Numbered from the stretch's first letter, positions 11,797-23,300 are shown. The stretch: DNA of 64,000 bases from Catonia carolina (GCA_035578175.1 JAQMRL010000002.1:94156748-94220747), one strand, 5' to 3'. Program-made: numbers and translations. The notes: a model not told the origin generated them from the sequence alone.

Positions 11797-12385
11797 GGCA
11801 AGTTGAACCTATTTTTACTGATATACTATACCGTATTTCAGTCGCTAACAACTAAATAATTCTTGAGATGTATATTTTTTCACTTTGTTAGTTTTTAATG
11901 TCATTTGAAGACAACACGGAAAAGTTGGAATAGTTGATAGCTTCAAGTACCTCGGAGAAATAATACAACCGAAGAACAGCAAAGAAGCGACCAACAGCAG
12001 GCAATGATAGGTAGCCACTGCACTCAGAAGAACTACCCACCTGTATATGAAGAAAACACTCTCAATTCAAGCCAAGATCAGTCGCAGTAATACTGTAATA
12101 AAAGAACCTACGTACCTGAACGCAAAAATGATCAGGAAGGCCGGTCTAAAAAAAGTAGAAAAATTTAAGAGACAGATCCTCAACAAGATAATAGGCCCAA
12201 AAATAGAAAACGGACTTACAGGTGACGAGGACGAGAAGAACTGTACAAGAAAAACGATCGGTTGATAGAAACGATCAGGAAGACAACAATTTACGGACAC
12301 CTGTATGAAATGGATGAAAAACGGTTGGCAAGAAAAATCTTTAAGACATTAAACGATAGATCTAGTTGTTAGATAAATAGTTCAA
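11797..12385 (+). pseudogene. RTE-type LINE 3' ORF remnant
   Basis: After about 110 bp shared with 10737-10850, the frame reads VGIVDSFKYLGEIIQPKNSKEATNSRQ (end of the RT domain). It then gives KTLSIQAK, IKEPTYLNAKMIRKAG, VEKFKRQILNKIIGPKI, and, after a frame change, RLIETIRKTTIYGHLYEMDE and KRLARKIFKTLNDRS. This is the order of the post-RT C-terminal region of RTE-type elements (QILRKILGP, then FYGHLYRMD..RL.KKIF). At least two frameshifts or stops break it. Fragments at 22110, 32045, 37999 and 55472 belong to the same or a related family. Confidence 0.8.
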
Positions 12386-13654
12386 AGAAATTAAAATTGG
12401 TATAGACAATACTAAACTGAACCGATAAAAGATAATAGATCAAACCTGATTGTTCAGGTTGACGAACGCCATTTGGAAGACGTATGTTTAACTTTTTATC
12501 CAAGTGACAACCTAAAACTTTTAGGATTTTTTTTATATTTCTATCTAATTAATAAAGTGATTAAAATATTAAATTTAAAACTAATAGCATATTTAGAAAA
12601 ACTACCTCATCTGAAAATGTGTCATTTGTTTTAATAAATCAAATACACAGCATAAATTACCCGTTTATAAACCTACTTTTACGTAATCTGATTTTTAATT
12701 TAACGGGGTTTAAGTCAAAGTAACCGTATTTATCTTAATAGATAATTTTTAATTACCATAATGTATTTTTATTTTAAGCATAATAAATAAAACTAATAGT
12801 TACTTTTAAAGTAGCAGCTACCTAAAAATAGAGTTTCTAGTTGTCCAAAAAGTAAATGAATGAAGTAATTACTTAAAGTATTGTATTTTATTAACATATA
12901 ATATAATATATGAAAATTTACGAAAGTAAATTATAAAATAAAGTAAAGTAATTTACGAAGTAATTTACGAAAGTAATTTATGAAAGTAACTACTTAAAGT
13001 ATTGTATTTTATTAACATATAATATAATTTATGAAAATTTACATTGTGAAAACTGTTCTGATTTTTCTTTTTCGTTAAATAAACAATTTCAATTTCTCTG
13101 ATACAATCCAGTTCACAAAACATTCTCATAGAAACATTTTAAAATACAATTTTCTTTACAATTTATGTTAAATAAATGATATAGAATACATATGTGTTGT
13201 GCCAGAATGAAAACCAAACCGATTCCGTTTTAAAATAAAATAATTCTATCTAAAATTATTTTGAGGATTTAAATAAAGGGAAAAACGGAACATTTCAAAC
13301 CACAATTTAAGCTGTTTGGATAAAATTTTGTTAATATTTTCAAAATGCACATAACATATTTTTAGATATTATTATTTTTGATTTTTTTTTTTTTTTTTTT
13401 TGCTTATAGTGTTAAACAAAACTTTTGTCCTATCATTTAATTGGTAGATAGTAAAAAAAAATATTAATATTCCTAAATAATTTGTGTATTATTTAAATAA
13501 TATTTCTCAAATATAATGTAGACTAATAATTGGCCACCAATCTAATATGAAATAAGGGATAATATGAAATATCTAGTCATAAAAACAGCAAAAAAATATT
13601 AAATGGATTAATTTTAATTCAAATGCTTTACAGACGAAAATACTGTGTTAAATA
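12386..13654. other. AT-rich stretch with tandem repeat and poly-T
   Basis: No gene is seen. It holds the tandem duplication annotated at 12868-13046 and a 21-base T run near 13380-13401. The rest is unassigned. Confidence 0.45.
12868..13046. repeat. 121-bp-period tandem duplication
   Basis: A 58-bp block with ACTTAAAGTATTGTATTTTA and TTAACATATAATATAAT recurs 121 bp later (12868-12925 and 12989-13046). Between them lie short imperfect iterations of TTTACGAAAGTAA. Confidence 0.8.
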
Positions 13655-13735
13655 TTTTTGTTTATTACATTAAATGTAATAAACAAAAAAAACGAACAAG
13701 ATATCAATTTTATATTTTGTTCGTTTTTTACTTCT
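13655..13735. repeat. Two adjacent hairpin palindromes
   Basis: The first palindrome has 17-base arms, TTTTTGTTTATTACATT and its complement, separated by one base (13655-13689). The second, immediately following, pairs AAAAAACGAACAA with its complement downstream (about 13684-13732) and has a loop near 20 bases. They overlap slightly, so they could form alternative cruciforms. Confidence 0.7.
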
Positions 13736-13879
13736 TTTATCTTGTTAATTTCAATTTGGAATGGTAATTCTAAAAAAGTGACTTAAATCCTCTAATTAAT
13801 GCTCTGTTATCAATTAAATTGATAGTGAGATGATTAGGGTGCTGTCTATTGTACTCTCGTGTTCTACGCAGTAAATATA

Positions 13880-14235
13880 CGTATTTAATCTTCATTAATG
13901 GGTATGTTTAGTTTGTAATAGATTTGTTTGTTCGATATGTACCATTGGTTCTTTCAGGATAAGTTTTAGTGTTTCCAACTGAAATCTTTGGATGATTTCA
14001 ATACTGGTTTGTTTGCTGTTCACCACAACTGTGTGCCATAATGTCCACACAGGTTTTAATATTACCTCGTAAACTAATAATTCGTTCTCTGTAGTTAATT
14101 TTAAATGTCTACCATTAGCAAACAAAATTTATAAAATATGTGATTCATTTGTTTTCTTTTCTTTTATATTGTGTCTTCCACGTTAGTCTTCTTTGTAAAT
14201 GAATTCCGAGTTGTTTTAATGTGTTAATTGTGTAT
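13880..14235 (-). pseudogene. Jockey-like LINE C-terminal remnant
   Basis: The minus-strand translation gives LGIHLQRRLTWKTQYKRK (KYLG.HLDRRLTW block), then, after frame damage, GRHLKLTTENELLVYEVILK, PVWTLWHTVVVNS, and TSIEIIQRFQLETLKLILKEP. The order matches the C-terminus of the LINE at 5676-7270. Stops and an indel interrupt it, and the RT core is absent. Confidence 0.8.
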
Positions 14236-14722
14236 TTTTAAATGCGACAGTACAGAAGTACAATGGCTATTATAATATTAATTTAATTATTTTTTGTAAA
14301 GAATGTAGCCTTAAAAATTATGTTTTACTTATCTAACGATAATCTATTAAAAATAATAGGAAAACAAAAGTCTTTAAATAATATAACATACGAAAACAAT
14401 TAATATAATGACTAGAAAATACGTCAGTTATTCAATTTATCGACTTATCTGTTACATAGTTGTAAATTTATTTGCTTGTTATATTATTTCAATACTTCAG
14501 TTGTCTAATTATGTCTTCATAGTCGTTAGGTAAGTAAAAGAAATATTTTCAATATTTTTTTCTTTAGAAAAAATTACTCATAAATTATGGTTTATATAAA
14601 CCACTTAATTCTGCACAGTTAACTTCATTCAATACTGTTCAAATTTAATAATGCTTAATAACAACATACAAAATAATTAATATATAATTAATTATTAATA
14701 TATTATTAATATATATAATTAA

Positions 14723-14916
14723 CCGGTCGCATTGGCGTAGTTGGTAACGTGCTAGCCTCTCATCATGCGGTCCTGGGTTCGAATCCCACTCAGGCACGGC
14801 ATATTTTCATAAGTTACAAAAAATAATTTTACCCTCCATTGTACAAAGTTACACCCCAACGTCGTCGCTAATGACTGTTGCAATTGATACGAGGTTAAAT
14901 AAATAAACAAAAAAAA
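14723..14916 (+). mobile_element. Full-length tRNA-derived SINE (194 bp)
   Basis: The element starts CCGGTCGCATTGGCGTAG, with a box A-like TGGCGTAGTTGG and a perfect box B GGTTCGAATCC about 40 bases on, so the head derives from a tRNA and would carry an internal RNA polymerase III promoter. The body continues with GTCGTCGCTAATGACTGTTG and the tail is A-rich. ATAATTAA lies on both sides (14715-14722 and 14917-14924), a plausible 8-bp target-site duplication. The long body and A-tail argue against a functional tRNA gene. Confidence 0.85.
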
Positions 14917-14924
14917 ATAATTAA

Positions 14925-16718
14925 ACTTACTATTATAAATTAAATAACCTGAATGATTAAATTGTGAAAAAGCTTACTGTAGTAATTAACTGCGGGAGTC
15001 CTACTAATGAGTGGTGTCCTCCAATAACGTGAAACGTCATTTTTAATATATAATATATATTATATATATTATACAATATAGATATAAATATGCTGTAGAT
15101 AGGCCTATATAGATTTGCAAAACTGCACAGTTGTAAATAAAAATAAATAAAATGAAAAAGAAATCTGTACAGATATTTTATTAGTAGTAGAGCATTTGCA
15201 CAAAATATGATCAATTTAACATTTGAAAAATTTATAATTGGTTATTTCAATGATTATCAATTTACTGTTTCTTCAGATAACTACCTGTATTTTCAACAAT
15301 GTTTTCTTACTATGTATTCAATTTGTAGGCAGTTGTATTTATTTTATTATTGATATGTTTCTTCGAAGAAATATGGTTTTGTCAATTATTTTAAAACAAA
15401 CATGGCTTTTTAAATTATATAATATAATATAACAATAGTTACAATATTAATTTTAACTTAGTATTCATGTTTTATGCCTCCTATTTGTAATAAATCGTGA
15501 AGTAGATTAATAACTTTTAAGATATAAATAAAATATTCATTTATATTACGCATACTTGTTGTTTTCCTGATAATTTTGTTTTTTTAACCTCATTTATGGC
15601 ATTACAGAAGATTAGATACTGCTGGACCTTTCGAGTAAAGTAACCTTTCGATTAATTCCTAGATTACTGCAGCTGAGAATCATGCCTATAATTGGAAGAG
15701 ACGTGTAACCGGAAGTTTGAGAAAGTATGGTTTTTATTTTTAACAAAAAAAATTAACTTTTTCTGCGTTATCTTTTTTGTTTTTAACAAAAAGTGTTTGC
15801 TTTTTCTGATAAAATAGGATTTATTTAATGTTGTGCGATGATAAAAACATTTTTTATAATTTTTTGAAAGTTAACGTTGCATAACTAAGAAGTTTCAAAA
15901 AATGTACGAAAGATTTAATTTTTACAATAACTTTTTTGTTAAGTTTGAATGGAATTTTTATTTTAGAAAGTGATATTTTGTTTTTATTACATTTTGGAAC
16001 AATTTTTCATTTATTACCAAATATTGAAGTCCTCTAGATGTTGTAAATTGATTTTATTATGAAGTTTATTTTTGATGCAAGATACCCACAAATTAATTTG
16101 TTTCCCTATATAAATGATTTGTGACCTTGAAAACTGTTGTAAGTATCAGCAATAAATTTCGAGAACATCATATTTACATCCATTTTAAATTACGTCAGTA
16201 ATTTTTCTTTTTAAATATTGCAATTTACTTTGTTTTTTAACGTCATATTATTAATAAAAATAAGACTGTTTGTAAACTTTTGCAATACTTTTTACATTTG
16301 AAACCATTAGAAATTTTAAATTATAAATAAGGAATATTTTTTTTCACGGTTATAAAACGCACATTTATAAGCCTGCAGTTTCGTTGGCTTCCTGAAAGGG
16401 TTTTTCAGAAAATGGGTCATAAGAAGGTTCCACTTTATTATGTGTCTAGGTATCAGTTACAAGTCTCCTAAACACTAAGTAACATTGATTAACAAAGTTC
16501 AAGAAGTAATGTACAAAAACATTTGATATCACCTTAATGTGCAAATTCTGATAAATAACAATTTTATATTATTGTTAAACAATGCTAGATGTGGCACTAA
16601 CTTCATTTATATTTAAACTGCATTCAAGTCATTTCAAAAATAACCCCAAACAAGTTAAGGAGGTCTGTAACCGGCACCTAGACACGATTAATTCTTATTA
16701 AATATTAAATAATTAAAC

Positions 16719-16750
<32 letters not shown>

Positions 16751-17238
16751 TAAATATAAAAACAAATAATTTATATGAATTTGTTGTACATTTGTTGAGA
16801 AATAAAAGTAAATAATTTTTGTATATTTTTACACCAAAAAAGTATAGAATATTTTAGGCTAAGAAGTAAAAACTTTTATTTTTTTATATTTCTAGTTACA
16901 GGTCCTCTTTAGACATTTGATAGTGAAGAAAGAAAAATGGTTTCCACAATGATATTCATCTTGTTTCCAACCGTTCCTAGCACAAAAAGGATTTGTCGTT
17001 AAGGAACTGTTCCCGTGCAGGGTAAATGTATGGAAGTCCATGATTACGATTGAAATCAATACTAAAGATAAATGCCAACAATTAACGACCGTAATTATAG
17101 AGCAAACTGAGGACATGCTTATGAGCTCATTTCAAAAAGAATTCTGAAAACAAGCTTTGTGAAAGACCATAAAAAATGGCTATCAATCATACATATCAAA
17201 AAAGGTAATCCTACATATCCTGATTTTATTTAAAAAAT
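14925..17238. other. AT-rich stretch, microsatellite at 16721-16750
   Basis: No gene is recognised. An (AAT)n run of about ten units lies at 16721-16750, and TA-rich sequence near 15040-15075. Open frames here are short and AT-driven. Confidence 0.45.
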
Positions 17239-17250
17239 TAATTTTCTCAA

Positions 17251-17716
17251 ATTAAATTAAATTAAATTAAATTGAAACCATTGGAACATACGGTGCAGAA
17301 ACTTGGGAGGTGAATAAAAGGTATGAAGCTAGGCTCAAGGCTTTGGAAATGGATTATTGGAGGCGATGTTGTGGATATACAAGAATGGACAGAGTGAGAA
17401 ATGATGATATTCGAAGGAAGATGTGTCTGACTGAGAATATTACCGATTGGATAGAGGCAAAGAGTTTGAAGTGGTATGGGCATGTGAAGAGAATGCCTCC
17501 TGAGAGATGGCCAAAGATATTATTGTACTGGGTCCCTGAGTCAAGCCGGAAAAGAGGAAGGCCGAAGCACTCCTGGCAGTATGGCATGGAGGTGGCGATG
17601 CAGGCGAGAGGACTGACAGACAGTGACTGCTTGGACAGACAAATGTGGAGGTTATTAGGATGCGAGAGACGGCGACAGCTGTAAAACAAACTCGCTAATA
17701 TATATATATATATATA
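17251..17716 (+). mobile_element. Young 5'-truncated RTE-type LINE insertion
   Basis: One undamaged frame runs from about 17274 to the TAA at 17682-17684: YGAETWEVNKRYEARLKALE, MDYWRRCCGYTRMDRVRND, DIRRKM, IEAKSLKWYGHVKRMPPERW and SRKRGRPKHSW. This is the post-RT C-terminus of an RTE-type endonuclease-reverse transcriptase; the enzyme domains are lost by 5' truncation. The 3' end is a (TA)n tail, as some RTE-like elements end in a microsatellite. The 12-base TAATTTTCTCAA flanks both sides exactly (17239-17250 and 17717-17728). A short (ATTAA)n run at the 5' junction may be filler. The intact frame and perfect duplication suggest a recent insertion. Confidence 0.88.
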
Positions 17717-17728
17717 TAATTTTCTCAA

Positions 17729-18070
17729 CAATTTTTGTGTAAAATTTATTTACTTGTTTTGTGAAATTACATCAAATTATATCGTTGTATTTAAATCGAA
17801 CCGGGAACTTCATCGAAAAAAGAATGCGTTAATAATTAAACCAATAGTTAGCCTTAATAAAAAATATGTTGAGCTTATTTTATTTTCAATACTTTACTGA
17901 TTTTATTGTCGAAATATTTGTTTATGTGACAGGAAAGCGAAAAAGAGAATGCCTGTATTTTAACAGAAAATAACACATAAGAATTTTTGAGAAAATTTAT
18001 TATTATCATGCAAATCTTAAGGATTACATTATTCCCTGACAAATATTAAACAAGTTTGATGAAACCATTT
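17729..18070. other. Stretch upstream of the candidate exon
   Basis: AT-rich with no recognised coding. If 18089-18343 is a terminal exon, this should be intron sequence. An upstream exon could not be identified by eye. Confidence 0.3.
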
Positions 18071-18085
18071 TCATTTTTTTTCTAG
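18071..18085 (+). promoter_or_regulatory. Candidate 3' splice acceptor
   Basis: A near-continuous pyrimidine tract, TTTTTTTTCTAG, ends at AG (18084-18085), three bases before the ATG of the reading frame at 18089. It is a strong-looking acceptor that would join a 5' UTR or coding exon to the downstream frame. Confidence 0.45.
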
Positions 18086-18088
18086 ATT

Positions 18089-18343
18089 ATGCGGTGTTTT
18101 ATCCCTATTTTAATCATCTCTATAAAAATAGCCTTATCGCCTGCAATCGAATGTATGCAGGATCCTCAATCAAAAGGTAAAAAACTTTCATCAGCAACAA
18201 AAAACAAAGAAACAACGTACTTAATTGATCGTCTTCAACGCATAATGGTTTGTCCTACAGAAACTGTTTTAGTTTTCGATCAATGTGTCCAACGCGACAA
18301 GAAACCTAAAAGTGAACTCAAGAAGGACTTCACAAAAAAGTAA
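18089..18343 (+). CDS. Candidate terminal exon, 84-residue predicted secreted protein
   Basis: The product is not recognised. The N-terminus MRCFIPILIISIKIALSPA is hydrophobic and looks like a signal peptide, with cleavage plausible around residues 18-21. The rest is hydrophilic and Lys-rich, with Cys at 22, 54 and 66 (ECMQ, MVCPTE, DQCVQ) and no transmembrane segment. A strong acceptor-like sequence ends at 18085 and an AATAAA polyadenylation signal lies 38 bases after the TAA, so the layout resembles the last exon of a spliced gene. The frame stays open upstream of the ATG to the AG, so the ATG may be internal to a longer protein. Codon use is less AT-extreme than its surroundings. It could still be a chance frame. 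Confidence 0.45.
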   Translation: MRCFIPILIISIKIALSPAIECMQDPQSKGKKLSSATKNKETTYLIDRLQRIMVCPTETVLVFDQCVQRDKKPKSELKKDFTKK

Positions 18344-18380
18344 ATGATATAATATGTAAAACGAAAAATTTTAAAAATCA

Positions 18381-18386
18381 AATAAA
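18381..18386 (+). terminator. Polyadenylation signal AATAAA
   Basis: A canonical AATAAA 38 bases after the stop codon at 18341-18343. In such AT-rich DNA the hexamer is common by chance, so it has weight only together with the acceptor and reading frame. Confidence 0.4.
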
Positions 18387-18458
18387 TTTGTATCACTTAC
18401 ACTAAAACATAATGCGTTCTATCTCTGATAAAAGAACGGCAAAGAAAAAACATCATGA

Positions 18459-19568
18459 CAGACTTAAAAGCCATCCCCGATTATCTGCCCTAAATGAGCG
18501 GGCCGGTTGTCTGATAAACGGGAATGTCAGATTAAGCATATCATTCTTAATCTGACATTCCCGTTATATGGATGTATTTAATATGGATAGAAAACTTGTT
18601 ACATCTCTGATGCGAATTTTATATTAAATTACCTTTATTTACTAATGAATAAACTCCATAAGTGATTTTTTTGTCTTTATTTAATAACAAATTATACTTA
18701 TTTTGTACAACCACCAGTATTTACGATGTTGTTTAATGTCCTATTTTCGTCGTGAATGAGGAAATTTCCCCGTGGCAAACCCTCGTTGCTATTTTATATT
18801 AGATCCCTATATTTTAAATCCCAGCAACTTTTTAATCTCCTTGTGAATTTTGCAGTAGTAATGGGCGTGATAATATTTGTATCTATGGATTCATATAATT
18901 AATTAATTTTGAATGGAAACAAGTTTATAATTTGTTAATAATAGTGTATACTGTGACTACGTTGAGATCTCGTTATATGAGAGTATCGTACGTAGTAGAA
19001 AATACCTAAATGATTAAAATGTAAAAATTTGTTTTGAAAATTTGTAGTATCCTGTTTTTGTTAAAATTTTTCGCCGAACAAAAGATCAAAGCTCCACACA
19101 TCCATATCGGATGAATTAATTAGTTGCAAAATTTAGTTTTTATTTAATAGGTTACTGTGGTAGTCGGTGGAGTAGAGAGTAAAAAGCCTTTAACCTGTGA
19201 TTTAGCGAAATTATTTTTTCTTGTGTATGGTGATTCCAAGACATTCTCCTACCTAGTGTAACGCTGGCTTAAAACTAAACAGTGTCTGTCTGAAATTTTG
19301 GGTAGGGTTCGGGAACTACGAATTCTGAAACAGTCCTGCCCATAGAATTTACAAGTCTATTTTATTACAAGCAGTTGAATTTATCCTAAATAACAAATAT
19401 GTCATCGAAAGGAAAAATCAATCTCTTCACCCTTTTACAGTAGTGTTACAAATTTCCGTTTCATAAATTATTTTGTAATCAGTCTTGGCTTAGAACAATA
19501 CTTTTTACGCCATGACGGATAAAACGAAACGTTAGATAAGTGTAAGACGGATAATCAGGATTTCACTG
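18459..19568. mobile_element. Possible Tigger/pogo-like non-autonomous element
   Basis: The left end (CAG...CCCCGATTATCTGCCCT, then GGTTGTCTGATAAACGGGAATG) resembles the CAGTG...CCCCGATTATCCG termini of Tigger/pogo-type elements. At the right end, GGATAATCAGGATTTCACTG is the inverted counterpart, giving CAGTGAAATCCTGATTATCC on the minus strand. The interior (about 1.1 kb) has no transposase frame. TA duplications are not preserved. The family assignment comes from remembered terminus style, so confidence is moderate. Confidence 0.45.
18517..18565. repeat. Perfect 20-bp-arm hairpin
   Basis: AACGGGAATGTCAGATTAAG is followed after nine bases by its exact reverse complement. It sits inside the left end of the Tigger/pogo-like candidate and duplicates part of that terminus in inverted orientation. 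Confidence 0.9.
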
Positions 19569-22109
19569 TGGCCTTACCCTAGTAGATTTTTAATATTTAA
19601 GAACACGATTAAATTTACATTGGCTATGATGCGGTGAATTAATTTGAAGAGAAGTTTAATTTTCTAATGTAATTTGATTGGAAACCTTTAGCATTTTCTT
19701 ATGCGGAAGTAGTAACAGTCAATTTGGTTAAACGACAGAAACATACAAAAAAAAAACTCACACTCACGCGAATACAATAGTCATTTCGATACAATCGTTT
19801 TATAGAAAATGTCGATATTTTCTTCAACAGTTGTACGGATTTGTTTAGAACTCAAGGAGAAACTGTGACCACAAACTGACGATGCTCATTTGATGCTGAA
19901 TTAAATGGCTTTTAATTTCCTCTATTTTTCTACAATGATGTTTATTTTTCTATCGAGAACTGCATTTTTCAAAAGCTTTCTCCTTCAATTGTGACTTGCT
20001 GGTATGTACTATTACTATTAAAGAATACTGATGGATATTGTTACAAAACTAATAAAAATAATGTTTATCTTTGTTTTTAATTGAAACGCAAGCAGAAATG
20101 TCGTTAAATAATAATGTCAAATTACAGAGGAATCAGGAAATAATATGAACGCATATTTTCACATGTTTTTGCTGCTTTAAATAAGAAGCATGACATTAAT
20201 AACACAGGGAACAATATACGCAATTCAAGAAACAGTAAGACTGCTTCAGTAGAACAAATTTCGTTAAACTGCACAGATAAAGGTCTCGAGTTTGAGTTCA
20301 TAAAAGTGTCTAAAAGATGTTCTTTCTGACAAAACCCAGTTACAGTTGCGATCACAGATAGCTAAGTAGTTGACACGAAAGATATCACTTTAAGTGCGAA
20401 TAAAAAATGTATGTTACTAGACTATATTTCCAAGTTGTAAAATCTTTGTACAATTTATTGATCTATACTCAAAAGATAAGGAGAAATCTTTGCAGAAAAC
20501 TTTCATATAGTACGCTTTTAAAGTAATTGTATCACTATACCCTACAGGTAATCTAAGTTATTGTAAAATGATAGTGGGAATCCCGTACATAACAACTCCC
20601 GAAAAGAAGAAGCATAGACATTCCCGTGTTTGTTTCCAGGATACTACGTGGGAAATTTTCAAATCATCACATATAAAAACTGTAAGTTTTTATATTTTTA
20701 TATTTTTTAGTTTTTATATGTTCATCAATACACGTGATGGTCATTAATGACCGAATAGTTGATACGACCATTAATAAAATACAAAAAAATTTGGTATAAT
20801 GTTATTCACAAATATAGAAAGGTAAAAAGTTGCAATAGGTATGGTTAATGCCCATTGTGATATCACCACCAGGGGTGACATAATTTGTAATATCCCAACA
20901 ATCGGGATTAAATTATGAATGTTGTTTTAAAGGATGCCTTTAAAAATACTTATGAATTTTAAGTTATTTGTTTCTGTTTTATCCAAAGGTCCTGAGTTCT
21001 TGATTGGATCTGTTTTAATAGTGGAATAACTAGAAAATAATAATAATGAACACATAATATGTTAAATTAATTAAATATGACTTTAATAAAACAACAAGAA
21101 ATAATATTACAATGATTTTATATTTTTGCACGGTTCCGTGTTACAAAAAACATATTGTAAATATTTGTACCTACTATATAATTATGTAGATCAAAATTAT
21201 TGTTGTTCATAATAATACATAGGTTTCTCCAGCTTAAAAATACACTTGTTACACACTAACTACCGCAGACTAGGCCTACATGATTACATTCACTTGTCAC
21301 TGTCCAACTAACTCTTAACTCCCCTGTTCGACTGACCTATCCACTGTTATACTTTTCAGAAATCACAGTTCATTTCATTAACGTTAATAGATCCCACACT
21401 AATTAACCATTTAGAAATAAGAATTATTTTCCATCTCACTTCTTTCAACGAAACTTCCAGAAATCTCTCGACGCTGTTATACATTATCTTCCGCTTTGTT
21501 TTAAATTTTCTTTTTCACTCTCTCAACCTTTACATATTTACAACCACTTATCATTTATTTAATCTGGAAATTTCTAACATGATCTCGACCTTATCATTTA
21601 TTCCAATCTAATACAAATCAGCACACCAGACCAACTATTCCGTATACATAAAAATAAAATAATTTTTTACTTCCATTTTAACAGTTTAATATTTTATATT
21701 AAGTTACTCCATAACAGGCAGGTGGAGTGAAATTATTTGAACTCGAGCTGCTAGTTTCAAAGCTACAAAAAATAGTTCTGTTTCTTATCACTCGATCAGC
21801 CAATTTAATGACTAAACCTATTTAAGAATAGAAGCGGTAGTGTTTTAAAAGTCACTAGTCAGCGTCGTCTCTTTTGAGAGTAATGAATTTTATTATACAG
21901 CCAGACCTTGCTGTAAATGAAGCGATGGTGTCATTTGCAATGAAAAGCAAATTCTTTTCAGACGGCGTGGAAACTGATAAGTAGACTTTTCTACTGAGTA
22001 GGAAAAGGCAATGGTAAACCACCTCACTCCTCGTTTTACTTAGTAAATCCTTTAGAGGTTCAGACAAGCCTTACTGCTGATGACCTAAACAACAGTTATG
22101 ATTACACTG
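19569..22109. other. Unassigned sequence with a possible repeat near 21840-22090
   Basis: No gene is recognised. The 21840-22090 part is GC-richer and contains GGCAATGGTAAACCACCTC, a phrase typical of dispersed insect repeats, but its family could not be named. A 13-bp inverted repeat (CATATAAAAACT and its complement) lies near 20670-20720. Confidence 0.35.
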
Positions 22110-22590
22110 AACTGTAACAAGAAAGGTGTGAGAGAACAGTTAGAAAAAGTAGAAAGAAGTTCCAAGAAATTTTCAAGAACAATTGGTCCAATATAATTAA
22201 ATCTGTTGATAAAGATGAAAAGTATTGAGCAAGGAAATAAAGATATTTATTTAAATACCTCAAATAAAGAGATTTAAAAACGAATCCAAAACATACCTGA
22301 TGAAATAAGAAAACAAAGGATGAGATTCTATGGGTATTGGTAAAATTGAAACAAGAAAGACTTACAAAACAAATATTTGAAAAGCTGAAGGAATACAAAA
22401 ACAAATCAAGATGGTTTAAAGAAACAGAAATAGACTTAATGACAACATAGATAAAGTTGTAATAGAATATAAAAATAAATTTAGAAAAACAATTGAAAAA
22501 CATAAGGGTTTTAAGAAAGGCAATATAGGTACCGAACTGAAGCGAAGAAAGAAAGTATTTTCAGATATATTGAAAAAATAAAAAGAAAGG
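22110..22590 (+). pseudogene. RTE-type LINE C-terminal remnant
   Basis: Reading across frames gives VERSSKKFSRTIGPI, DEIRKQRMRFYGYW, LKQERLTKQIFEKLKEY, NKSRWFKETEIDLMTT, and a basic end (KFRKTIEKHKGF, ELKRRKK). This is the order of the RTE-type C-terminus also seen at 11797-12385. Frameshifts and stops are frequent. The minus-strand open frames over the same bases are shadows. Confidence 0.72.
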
Positions 22591-23150
22591 AAACTCAAAC
22601 TCGAGGAAAAGAATTAAAGCAGTAACTCATGTATGATTATCGTAGTTCTAAGTTAACTGAAACGAAAATAAAATTTTAAATTATATGATTACTAGAATAG
22701 AATTGGAATTAAGAAACTAAAAATAATAATGTTCTATAGCCAACTTTTAAAGTATTTAAGTAAATTCATTTTTTTTCAATAAGTTTCTTTAAACATGAAG
22801 ATAAAAGTTAGATTAAAAACCGAATCATCAAAAACATTTTCTTGAAAACCGTATAGTTTCTAAGTTTTAAGTTTCTTAGAATATGGTGATCTATTTGTAA
22901 GATAAATTGGAATATTATAGAATTTGATAAGTTTAGGGAAACTATTTAATTAACACCCAACAAAAAACTTTAATGCAAAATACATGTCAAGTATAAATGC
23001 AGTTTATAAAACTAAATTAAAATAAGAAAGTTGTATCGATTTTCTTCTTTAAACATAAATAGATATGTGTTATATCATTTACTTTGAAATCACTTCATCT
23101 CAAGTTTAAGCAAATTAAATTGAAGACTGACACATTTAGATAGCATAATA
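22591..23150. other. AT-rich stretch without recognised gene
   Basis: Nothing supported was found. Confidence 0.4.
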
Positions 23151-23159
23151 TAATGGCAG

Positions 23160-23300
23160 GAAAGTTGTTTAGAGATTTGAGAATGCTTTTCTTTTGCCAA
23201 TCATCTCTATATACACTGCTTCAATTTTGTTTCTGACAGCTGTTCTCTTCGCTACTGAGTATTTGTACTCTAAATGTCTTTTCCACGTTAGTTCTTTGCA
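23160..23300 (-). pseudogene. Short Jockey-like LINE fragment
   Basis: The minus strand gives TWKRHLEYKYSVAKRTAVRN, then KIEAVYIEMIGKRKAFSNL, resembling the LTWK.HI region and the following segment of Jockey-like ORF2. It is short and divergent, so the call is tentative. Confidence 0.4.

Noticed and set aside
14723..14800. Functional tRNA gene
   Set aside because: Box A and B are present, but the sequence continues into a conserved SINE body with A-tail and flanking duplications, and no clean acceptor stem was found.
17262..17731. Long minus-strand frames over 17.3-17.7 kb
   Set aside because: Shadows of the intact LINE ORF end on the plus strand.
20122..20355. 77-codon minus-strand frame
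   Set aside because: No recognisable motif or gene structure around it.
22102..22598. Two overlapping long minus-strand frames rich in Phe and Ser
   Set aside because: They are complements of an A-rich RTE-type LINE remnant on the plus strand; no independent motif.
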